Shown: piece by piece, positions 34,255-39,847 of the stretch | How positions within the stretch are numbered: the stretch's first letter is position 1 | Layout: every line of letters begins with the position of its first letter | Origin: an uncultured Schlesneria sp. | GTDB taxonomy: Bacteria; Planctomycetota; Planctomycetia; Planctomycetales; Planctomycetaceae | Length of the DNA: 39,847 nt | Assembly (NCBI GenBank): GCA_903904835.1 | Contig: CAIVEI010000200.1 | Span: 1 to 39,847 of the forward strand | Direction: 5' to 3' | Made by a program: the position numbers and the translations under genes | Notes under the pieces: model-generated | What the model was told of the DNA's origin: nothing | The model's database searches: none | Seen by the model: the letters and a program-made list of their open reading frames with translations, nothing else

Positions 34255-35619
34255 TCAATGACCCACCGATACCGGTTCAGCATCAGGCGAACGACCTTTG
34301 ATCACCGACTTCAATCGGAACACCATCACGACACCAACAGCCATCAGCAAACTGCCGAACCAATACGGCAGTGCCTGATCTCGAGCTTGCAGTGTCATCC
34401 CGACAACAGGCCCTGCAATACGCGACAACGACGAAATACTTTGGCCAACCCCCAAAACTTCACCCTGCTCGTCGTCGCCACTGTTCAGTGACAACATGGC
34501 TTGCAATGAAGGCGTTGTCGCAGAAAACCCAACCACAACCACGGGCAGGAAAAGGATCAGCATCCCCAGCGTACCCGACTTCGCGGTGAAACCGAGCAGC
34601 AACAGCCCAACTGTCATCAGGACAACCCCGATCAGCGCCAATCGGAACTCGCCCAGCTTCGGAATCAACCGCCGAACCAGCAATCCCTGGGCAAGCGTCA
34701 GAATCAATCCGATATACGCGAAGACGTAAAAATTGCCCTGATCGCTGACATTGAACCTCTTTGTCAGCATCGCGAGAGTCGTCTCGAACTGACCGAACGC
34801 AAACGTTGTCAAAAACACGGCGAAAATAATCGGTCCCAAAGTTCGATGGAGCAGCACACGGAACATCGACCCAAACTTCAGCCAACCGTGGCTCGCCGCC
34901 CGATTAGCCGTATCCTTCTTCAAGGACTCGGGCAGCGACGTCAGTCCAAACAGGAACGCCAAACCTGAAAGAACGGCGGCCACGTAACCCGGTGCCGCGC
35001 TCGGAGCGGCCGTGAGAGTCGAAGGGGCAAACAACGATCCGAGCAACGGACCGAACGTAAAACCGATCCCGAACGCGGCTCCAATGATCGCCATCCCCTT
35101 GCCGCGAGTCTTCTCGTCAGTGCAGTCGGCAATATAGGCCTGAGCGGTCGGAATCGTCGCACCGGCAATCCCCGCACCAATCCGTGTCAAATACAACCAG
35201 ATCAGCGGGCTGAGTCCCAGAATCGGCCCTGAATTGCCCCACTGAGTCACCAGTGCAAAAAGAGCATAAAAGATTGTCGACCCCAGCAATCCGACCAGCA
35301 GCACAGGTCTTCGCCCAATTCGATCGGAAACAATCCCCCAAAGTGGAGCGAACAGGAACTGCATGGCCGAAAACGAAGCCATCAGGCATCCCAGCAACAT
35401 CCCCCCTTTGCTGGTCAGCTTTTTGGTGAGAACCGCATTCCCTTCAAACGGGATCGCCTGCACCGAAGTACCATTAACCGCATCAGCAGAGAGTTCCACC
35501 CAGCAGTCAGCGGGCAAAAAGTGTTCGGCATACCGTGGCAACAGCGGCATGACGATCCCGAACCCCAGCAGGTCCACGAAAACAGTAATAAAGATAATCA
35601 ACAACGGCTTACGTGACAC
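34255..35619 (-). CDS. MFS transporter, tetracycline-resistance-protein (TCR) type
   Basis: A 454-residue major-facilitator protein. The GTG at 35619 was chosen because AAAGGA lies 5 bases upstream; the longer frame to 35670 would start with TTG inside a palindrome. Twelve hydrophobic segments are expected: the first is LLIIFITVFVDLLGFGIVMPLLP, and motif A is GIVSDRIGRRPVLLVGLLGS (loop 2-3). TRIGAGIAGATIPTAQAYIADCT and GKGMAIIGAAFGIGFTFGPLLG (motif C) follow, all typical of TetA-like drug/H+ antiporters. An insertion of about 35 residues (ADCWVELSADAVNGTSV) between segments 1 and 2 is longer than in TetA. A perfect 12-base palindrome lies just upstream. The substrate is unknown. Confidence 0.9.
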   Translation of the reverse strand: MSRKPLLIIFITVFVDLLGFGIVMPLLPRYAEHFLPADCWVELSADAVNGTSVQAIPFEGNAVLTKKLTSKGGMLLGCLMASFSAMQFLFAPLWGIVSDRIGRRPVLLVGLLGSTIFYALFALVTQWGNSGPILGLSPLIWLYLTRIGAGIAGATIPTAQAYIADCTDEKTRGKGMAIIGAAFGIGFTFGPLLGSLFAPSTLTAAPSAAPGYVAAVLSGLAFLFGLTSLPESLKKDTANRAASHGWLKFGSMFRVLLHRTLGPIIFAVFLTTFAFGQFETTLAMLTKRFNVSDQGNFYVFAYIGLILTLAQGLLVRRLIPKLGEFRLALIGVVLMTVGLLLLGFTAKSGTLGMLILFLPVVVVGFSATTPSLQAMLSLNSGDDEQGEVLGVGQSISSLSRIAGPVVGMTLQARDQALPYWFGSLLMAVGVVMVFRLKSVIKGRSPDAEPVSVGH

Positions 35620-35641
35620 AGGATTCCTTTCGCGGCAACCA

Positions 35642-35672
35642 GCTTGAGATTTGGAGTCATCAAATCTCAAGC
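35642..35672 (-). promoter_or_regulatory. Perfect 12+12 palindrome upstream of the MFS gene
   Basis: GCTTGAGATTTG (35642-35653) and CAAATCTCAAGC (35661-35672) are perfect reverse complements with a 7-base centre. The near edge lies 22 bases before the GTG start. TetR-type operators are of similar length and place, but no regulator gene is adjacent. A leader hairpin is the alternative. Confidence 0.5.
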
Positions 35673-35692
35673 CCGATCAAACGCCGCGCGGG

Positions 35693-35705
35693 GTTCAAAT
35701 TTCAA
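35693..35705 (-). promoter_or_regulatory. GAAATTTGAAC motif upstream of the MFS gene
   Basis: On the minus strand this reads TTGAAATTTGAACCCCGCGC and ends 73 bases before the GTG start. It is the closest match to the motif upstream of the CvpA-like, lipoprotein and beta-lactamase-like genes. Confidence 0.35.
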
Positions 35706-35999
35706 CTCTTCAAAAAAACGTCGCGAACTTCACGAATCAGAAATGTAAGACGTAGACGAGTTCGTTTCCAGCAGCATGAGCAATTCATCAGTCGCGAGAA
35801 ACCGGCACAGCCGGTTCACGCGCGTCGGATGACGGGTTCAAAATAGGGATTTCATTCGCGCGTTGACTAGGCGAGCCGAGGTGCGTAAGCCCTCGGACTT
35901 TCTTGTTTTCTTCTACCCACTACTCTCGCATAACTACTTTCTGCCGTTTCGGCCCCCCTCGGACTCTTCGTTCTTTCCCGCTTACACTTTATCAACAAG

Positions 36000-36166
36000 T
36001 TTGCGCAACTCTGGAAGTTTTGCGCAACATTGGAAAAAACAGGCATTTTCGACATTTCAGAGATCTGAAAGCTTGCGCGACGATGGCAAGACCATAGCGG
36101 CGGCTTCCAGCCGCCGATCTCGGATAACAAGGCAACTCGACGATAAAAGCATTTGCGCAACGATGG
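36000..36166 (+). repeat. Four TTTGCGCAAC-n-TGG repeats
   Basis: Copies at 36000-36015, 36019-36034, 36073-36086 and 36152-36166. All share TTGCGC(A/G)AC then, after two or three bases, TGG. TTGCGCAA is itself palindromic. Spacing is irregular (19, 54 and 79 bases), which argues against a CRISPR array. Confidence 0.55.
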
Positions 36167-36192
36167 ACGAACTGAACGGGAATATCGAGAAA

Positions 36193-36583
36193 CTGTAGGC
36201 TACGGACAAGTCTTCGAAGTCCCACCAAAACTAAAATGAATCGATCAGCCCGATCCTCGAAAAAATGTTGGGAAAGTTGGCCAAGTTCCCTGTTTCATAG
36301 GCCTTTTCGTACGTTTGAACTTGGCCAACTTGATCATAGTTTGTTCACCCGCACGGTTTCTCAACTCGATTCCAACTCTTGCATGGAACGAAGGAAAAGG
36401 CGAAAGAGGGAAGGGAACACTAATCTTCACTGATATTCACTCATCAGAAAAAACTTCAGCAGGTCCTGCAAGTTTCATTTCCTCACGCTTTCCTGACTTC
36501 TCTTCTATTAGTGCGGATTAGCGTCAATTAGTGTTCGAAAACTCTTCGCATTTCGTCCTTCCGCGTCTCAACCGGCGTTGACT
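36193..36583 (+). repeat. Long repeat unit, copy A
   Basis: A copy of roughly 390 bases. It contains a perfect 15-base stem AAGTTGGCCAAGTTC (36274-36288) / GAACTTGGCCAACTT (36317-36331). Then follow GATCATAGT, CACCCGCACGGTTT, CTTGCATGGAACGAAGGA, ACTAATCTTCACT and ATTAGTGTTC, ending in CTCAACCGGCGTTGAC. It is about 85-90 percent identical by eye to copy C. Confidence 0.75.
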
Positions 36584-36721
36584 CACAGGGGTTGGCAAAG
36601 TTGGCCAAGTTCCGTTTTTATAGGCCTTTTTGCAGGTTTCAAGTTGGCCAACTTCACCAGCTTCATCCGTTGCCGCCGTATCTCGGGAGGGCAAGGTTCC
36701 ATCCCGGGCCGTCTTCTGTTT
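36584..36721 (+). repeat. Partial repeat unit, copy B
   Basis: Only the hairpin half of the unit is present: TTGGCAAAGTTGGCCAAGTT (from 36592), then TATAGGCC and CAAGTTGGCCAACTTCACC to about 36657. The rest diverges and holds its own CGGGAGG / CATCCCGGG-type complementarity. Confidence 0.65.
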
Positions 36722-37099
36722 TCGTAGGGTGGGTCGAATCTTCGAGGCCCACAAAAACTGGAACGAATCGATCAACGCAATCTTCGAAAAAATGTTGGCA
36801 AAGTTGGCCAAGTTCCCTGTTTTTAGGCATTTTCGCAGGTTTGAAGTTGGCCAACTTGATCATAGTTCGTTCACCCGCACGGTTTCCCAACTCGATTGCA
36901 ACTCTTGCATGGAACGAAGGAAAAGGCGAGAGAGGGAAGGGAACGCTAATCTTCACTAATATTTACTAATCAGAAAAAACTCAGCAGGACATGCAAGCTT
37001 CAATTCCTCAAATCTTCCCTGTCTTCTCTTCCATTAGCGCAGATTAGTGTTCCAAAACTCTTCGCATTTCGTCCTTCCGCGCCTCAACCGGCGTTGACA
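36722..37099 (+). repeat. Long repeat unit, copy C
   Basis: It opens with GTAGGGTGGGTCGAATCTTC. The hairpin arms are at 36801-36815 and 36844-36857. All blocks named for copy A follow in the same order, ending with CTCAACCGGCGTTGAC near 37096. Relative to copy A it lacks about 9 bases near 37050. Confidence 0.75.
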
Positions 37100-37139
37100 C
37101 ATACAGTCGATCGACTTCGACCGAGCTCGAATTCAATGA

Positions 37140-37225
37140 TCGCCATCCTCGAAAAAAGTTGGCAAAGTTGGCCAACTTCCATGTTTATAGGCCTTTCCGC
37201 AGGTTTGAAGTTGGCCGACTTCGTT
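37140..37225 (+). repeat. Partial repeat unit, copy D
   Basis: It starts at CCTCGAAAAAAGTTGGCAAAG. The hairpin arms AAGTTGGCCAACTT (37165-37178) and AAGTTGGCCGACTT (37208-37221) enclose TATAGGCC. The downstream half of the unit is missing. Confidence 0.65.
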
Positions 37226-37352
37226 CTACTCACTACTTTCTCAAATCTACTCTCTAGCCGCTTCGGCTCGGCTGCGGGTTAAACGAACTGAAAACATCGA
37301 CCACACTCCACAAAACATCATAACGACAAAGTATTACATTTCGCGACAACGC

Positions 37353-37656
37353 ATGTCAACACAGTTCGGCAAGTCGCTTCTTAACGTTTGGAAGGTGCTC
37401 CTGATGTCGATTTGAGACCGAGTCATCTGGAGCCAGATGAGGCAGTTCGCAAAGGACTCCAAAAAGTCGGTACCGATCCGGGGTGCCACGATATTGAAGC
37501 CTTCGAGTTTGAAACTTGGCGGGCATTGCCGAGCTGTTTCAGACGACGCTGCAGAACATAACCATCCACATGAAAGCCATTTACGAAGAAGGCGAGTTCG
37601 ATCCCGTGGCAAATTGTAAGGGTCTCTTACAAGTTGGCCAAGAAGAATGCGCGTAA
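37353..37656 (+). pseudogene. Frameshifted remnant of an unknown protein
   Basis: Three frames read in turn give protein-like sequence: MSTQFGKSLLNVWK from 37353, then APDVDLRPSHLEPDEAVRK and DIEAFEFETWRALP (about 37385-37535). After a one-base shift comes ELFQTTLQNITIHMKAIYE followed by GEFDPVANCKGLLQVGQ to the TAA at 37654-37656. The charge pattern and continuity suggest one former gene broken by at least two frameshifts. I do not recognise the family. An accident of composition is the alternative. Confidence 0.4.
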
Positions 37657-37699
37657 TGCGTCGCTCGAACGCGACAGCCGGAACCATTGGCCTGCATTA

Positions 37700-37745
37700 C
37701 GCCGCAAAGCGGCACAGGAATACAGCCTTGGGTTTCAACCCAAGG
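37700..37745 (+). repeat. Dispersed hairpin repeat, copy 1
   Basis: It contains CCGCAAAGCGG, CACAGGAATACAGCC, and then a perfect hairpin CCTTGGGTT-TC-AACCCAAGG (37726-37745). An inverted near-copy lies at 37934-37980. Confidence 0.65.
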
Positions 37746-37933
37746 TGCGATCATCATCAGGCGCAATTCCAGCTCTGAAGGAGCGCAGGAGGAACCACAC
37801 GTTGCCCCTGAAGTTGAATTTGGTGGTTTGAATCGAACCGTTCTTTAATGACATCCAATCAAGGTCAAACCGGGATCAACCAGAAGAATCCTGCGTCCTA
37901 ATCAGGGCTTAACATCTTAAGATTCGGACCTTT

Positions 37934-37980
37934 CTGGGGTTGAAACCCCAGGCTGTATGCCTGCACCGCTTCGCGGTTAA
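37934..37980 (-). repeat. Dispersed hairpin repeat, copy 2 (inverted)
   Basis: On the minus strand it reads ACCGCGAAGCGG, TGCAGGCATACAGCC, and CTGGGGTT-TC-AACCCCAG (37951-37934). This is the same element as 37700-37745 in opposite orientation about 190 bases away. Confidence 0.65.
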
Positions 37981-38009
37981 GACAACGCCGACGAGAATTT
38001 CATAAATAG

Positions 38010-38281
38010 CACCGACCTGACGCGCGGCAACTTGTGTTCAAGGCTGCGATTGGAGATTAGGCTCGTGAAGCAGATCAGGCGGAAAGCAAATCGGATTGAT
38101 TCACAAAATGGCAATCGCCCTAACAGAACCAAACCAAACGGAATACTGGCTGGAACTGCTTCACGAAAACAGATTTGTCGATCCGTCTGCGTTCGTATCC
38201 ATCGGCCGGGATATCATTGAACTCCTCAAATTGCTCACGAGCTTCATAAAAAAACGATGGGAAGCGCGAATGGACAATTGA
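38010..38281 (+). pseudogene. Decayed four-helix-bundle (S23/IVP-like) protein
   Basis: The last 62 codons (from 38096) encode IHKMAIALTEPNQTEYWLEL, LHENRFVDPSAF, DIIELLKLLTSFIKK. This is the C-terminal half of the four-helix-bundle protein family once annotated as S23 ribosomal protein. In another frame just upstream, ARQLVFKAAIGD-stop-AREADQAESKSD matches the middle helix of the same family (RQL...IGANYREA..AESKADF). One in-frame TAG and a one-base deletion near 38096 separate the two. The N-terminal helix is missing. In other bacteria this family occurs both free-standing and in 23S rRNA intervening sequences; no rRNA is present here. Confidence 0.7.
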
Positions 38282-38764
38282 GAACGGTTAACGTATCGAT
38301 TCCGGCAAAGGCAAACTTGACGTGCATACGGTCTTCCCGATGTCGTAATACCAAGAGATCACTCTGAGCACTGAAGGGGACTATCGGATGATCTCGAAAG
38401 AAAATGAATGTTGCAAATCAGAACCTAGGAGCACCGAATTCGTTTTCCGAGCCAAAGAGTGGCGTTGGGAATCGACATAGTCAGGGTGACAGGGACGCCC
38501 GTTGTTGGTTCAAATTATGAACTGCCGAGTCACATCGGCCTGGGCTTGTAATTCAGGTCATATCCAGTTGCTTGCTGTTGGAACGAGAAAAGCAGTTCAT
38601 CTGAGGAGGTGTTGCCGTGGTCGGCTTTCGAACAACCATTTATTATCGCGGCATTGAGATCCCAGCCACCGAGAAACTGCTTCTCCGAGGACTCCGAAGA
38701 GCGGCAGTTCACGATGAAGTCCAAAATATAATCCTGTCGTTGCCTGCACGGGCTGAAGCCCATG
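38282..38764. other. Gene-poor stretch with one weak small ORF
   Basis: The only candidate is a + strand frame from a GTG at 38617 to 38802 (61 codons), with an unusually good GAGGAGGTG ribosome binding site at 38604-38612. It runs into the end of the hydrolase gene and matches nothing I know, so it is not called as a gene. A repeat TGCACGGGCTGAAGCCCATG at 38745-38764 is the partner of 14651-14671. Confidence 0.4.
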
Positions 38765-39601
38765 CTACGGGGTCGCGCCGGCTTTGGCTCGGGCGATGGT
38801 GAAATCGACTAATTCCTGGCAGCGGAAAAAGCCTTCCCAGAAGTTGTGGCCCTGGCCTTTGGCGACGATTAATGTAACTGCGCTTTCAGCGTTTTCTTGT
38901 TTGTACTTTGCCACGAATTCGGCGGAGTTTTCTTTCAAGGGGACGACCTTATCTTCGTCGCCGTGGATGAATAAGGCCGGGATTTTTGATTTGGCCAGCT
39001 TCGAAACCCGCTCGATCGGATTGAACTCCGCTTGTCTTTCGGTCAGTTGCTGGGGGGTCAGTTCATAGGCGGGGGCTGCGTTCGTCAGGCCGGGGTAGGT
39101 ACGGAAATCGAAGACGGGGTAAATGCCGGCGACTCCTGCGACCTTGTCGGTATTTTCACAGGCCCAACTGGTGACCCACAGGCCGCCTCGGCTGCGCCCT
39201 AACAGGCAGGGCTTTGCTGCGAAACCACGATTTCTGGTCATCTCGTTATAGAACGCCGTGAAAAGCTGGCGTGCTTTGGGGCTGCCATAACCTTCGCCAA
39301 CATCGATCCCCGCGACCGCGATTCCTGCGTCGAGAAACTGGCTGTGCATCCACTTCTCGTGCTCGTCGGGATATCCAGCTAAGGTTGGAGCGTACATCAC
39401 CCAGGGCCGTGAGCCTTTTACGGAGGGATCTCCCTTGGGGGTGAGGATAAACGCCGGGCGTCCTTCGACGAGGAACGACTCGCCCGGAAGAATCAATTTC
39501 TTCACCGTTTCGTCGGCTGCGACGGCGACCGAAGTTGTCATGATACAGGCCACTGTGCAAAACAGATGGCGGATCGAACGATTTGAAAATTGTCTCGTCA
39601 T
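38765..39601 (-). CDS. Exported alpha/beta hydrolase
   Basis: A 278-residue serine hydrolase with AAGGAA 6 bases before the ATG at 39601. A signal peptide (HLFCTVACIMTTSVAVAADE, cleavage near residue 29) exports it. The catalytic triad can be read: nucleophile S137 in LLGRSRGGLW, acid D217 in IHGDEDKVVP, and H252 in KGQGHNFWEG. The overall shape (dienelactone-hydrolase or prolyl-oligopeptidase type) fits planctomycete esterases and peptidases. The segment YPVFDFRTYPGL between strand 6 and the lid is typical. The substrate is unknown. A putative group II intron ends about 110 bases upstream. Confidence 0.88.
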   Translation of the reverse strand: MTRQFSNRSIRHLFCTVACIMTTSVAVAADETVKKLILPGESFLVEGRPAFILTPKGDPSVKGSRPWVMYAPTLAGYPDEHEKWMHSQFLDAGIAVAGIDVGEGYGSPKARQLFTAFYNEMTRNRGFAAKPCLLGRSRGGLWVTSWACENTDKVAGVAGIYPVFDFRTYPGLTNAAPAYELTPQQLTERQAEFNPIERVSKLAKSKIPALFIHGDEDKVVPLKENSAEFVAKYKQENAESAVTLIVAKGQGHNFWEGFFRCQELVDFTIARAKAGATP

Positions 39602-39710
39602 GAGAATTCCTTCATTGAATGCGTTTTAATCATGAATGTAATTCGCACCACGACAATTTGCACACGCCGTTAAGATGGCTCACACCGAAAATGCAAAAGA
39701 GTTTTAACCA
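39602..39710. other. Upstream region of the hydrolase gene
   Basis: This 109-base region would be the downstream exon of the group II intron if the intron call is right. No promoter could be fixed. Confidence 0.4.
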
Positions 39711-39847
39711 GTAGAGTAGGGGAGGAGCGATAGCCGCCTCCCCCCTCTTCAAACCGGACTGGCAGATTTCCCGCATCCGGCTTACCCAACAATACATTTC
39801 ACCGAGACGCATGCACAGGTGGAACCTTCGGATTGAAGAACCGCAAG
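39711..39847 (-). mobile_element. 3' end of a group II intron (domains V and VI), cut by window edge
   Basis: On the minus strand, 39783-39751 reads AAGCCGGATGCGGGAAATCT then GCCAGTCCGGTTT. This is a 33-base hairpin with the catalytic AGC triad, a lower stem AAGCCGGA/TCCGGTTT, an upper stem GCGG/CTGC and a GAAAT loop, all as in domain V. It is followed by a stem AGAG-GGGGGAGG / CCTCCCC-TA-CTCT (39746-39713), where a TA bulge puts an unpaired A (39717) seven bases from the likely 3' splice site after CTCTAC (39711). This is the expected domain VI branch point. The remainder, including any reverse transcriptase, would lie beyond the window. Confidence 0.65.

Larger units (their letters stand above)
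35876..37270. repeat. Composite hairpin-repeat island
   Basis: It opens with a CCGAGG / CCTCGG hairpin (35876-35896). It then contains four TTTGCGCAAC-type repeats (36000-36166), a GGCGGC-TTCCA-GCCGCC hairpin (36099-36115), and four copies of a unit built around AAGTTGGCCAAGTT ... AAGTTGGCCAACTT. The flanks near 35910 and 37224 share TTCTACCCACTACT-like sequence. Individual copies are listed below. Confidence 0.75.
35706..38764. other. 3-kb stretch without an intact gene
   Basis: No frame in this stretch has a convincing start, length and protein character. The left half is a repeat island (35876-37270). The right half holds decayed coding sequence (37353-37656 and 38010-38281) and small inverted repeats (37700-37980). 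It looks like a dumping ground of repeats and dying genes between the MFS and hydrolase genes. Confidence 0.65.

Noticed and set aside
36592-36969. 125-codon frame in the repeat island
   Set aside because: It spans repeat copies B and C, and different copies read different frames with stops. The DNA repeats explain the sequence, not a protein.
36000-37221. CRISPR array
   Set aside because: Repeat spacing is irregular, repeats differ in length and sequence, spacers are themselves repeated, and no cas gene is present.
38617-38802. 61-codon + strand ORF with a good ribosome binding site
   Set aside because: It overlaps the end of the hydrolase gene and contains the dispersed GGGCTGAAGCCC repeat in its frame. 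No family likeness, so noted but not called.
39630-39812. 60-codon minus-strand ORF at the right edge
   Set aside because: It runs through the putative intron domains V and VI, so the open frame is more likely chance within structured RNA sequence.

Overview
The window looks like a chromosomal segment of a planctomycete (order Planctomycetales or close). The markers are a DUF1501 protein with a twin-arginine leader, a DUF1571 protein, an exported right-handed beta-helix protein with a LEPR-XLL-type N-terminus and a degenerate CSLREA motif, a PQQ-propeller protein, a ThuA-like protein, a serine-hydrolase-type beta-lactamase homologue, a GYF_2 protein and a Cys/Tyr-rich exported protein. Gene density is moderate, and the gaps carry many small hairpin-forming repeats. 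No tRNA, rRNA or CRISPR array was recognised.

Layout. 0.1-2.0 kb: a DUF1571 protein and a putative exported helical protein (+). 2.3-5.8 kb: one large secreted beta-helix/propeller gene on the minus strand, split by an in-frame TGA at 3266-3268. 6.0-6.35 kb: a 179-bp-period repeat, then a PQQ-propeller protein (-). 8.1-9.2 kb: a leucine-rich-repeat protein (+). 9.45-11.5 kb: a DUF350 / lipoprotein / glutathionylspermidine-synthase-like operon (-) in the same order as E. coli yjfL-yjfM-yjfC. 12.2-16.7 kb: beta-lactamase homologue (+), ThuA-like (-), YdjM-like (+) and CvpA-like (+). 16.7-20.05 kb: an operon (-) of TlpA-like thioredoxin, VOC protein and a large exported glycosidase-like protein. 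20.5-24.6 kb: methyltransferase (-), HugZ-like flavin-fold protein (+), ROK kinase (-) and Cys-rich exported protein (-). 25.0-27.5 kb: clpC (-) with a strong terminator. 27.8-33.7 kb: DUF1501, GYF_2, glgB and a histidine kinase (-), the last starting one base after the glgB stop. 34.3-35.6 kb: an MFS exporter (-). 35.7-38.75 kb: a 3-kb stretch with no intact gene, made of hairpin repeats and at least two decayed genes, one a four-helix-bundle protein. 38.8-39.6 kb: an exported alpha/beta hydrolase (-). The right edge carries what looks like the 3' end (domains V and VI) of a minus-strand group II intron.

The most notable observations are the nonsense-split secreted protein, the repeat island at 35.9-37.3 kb, the intron end, the YjfL-M-C-type operon, and a shared motif (TTGAAATTTGAAC-like) about 70-100 bases upstream of four genes. 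Protein families were assigned by recognition of motifs, not by any search.
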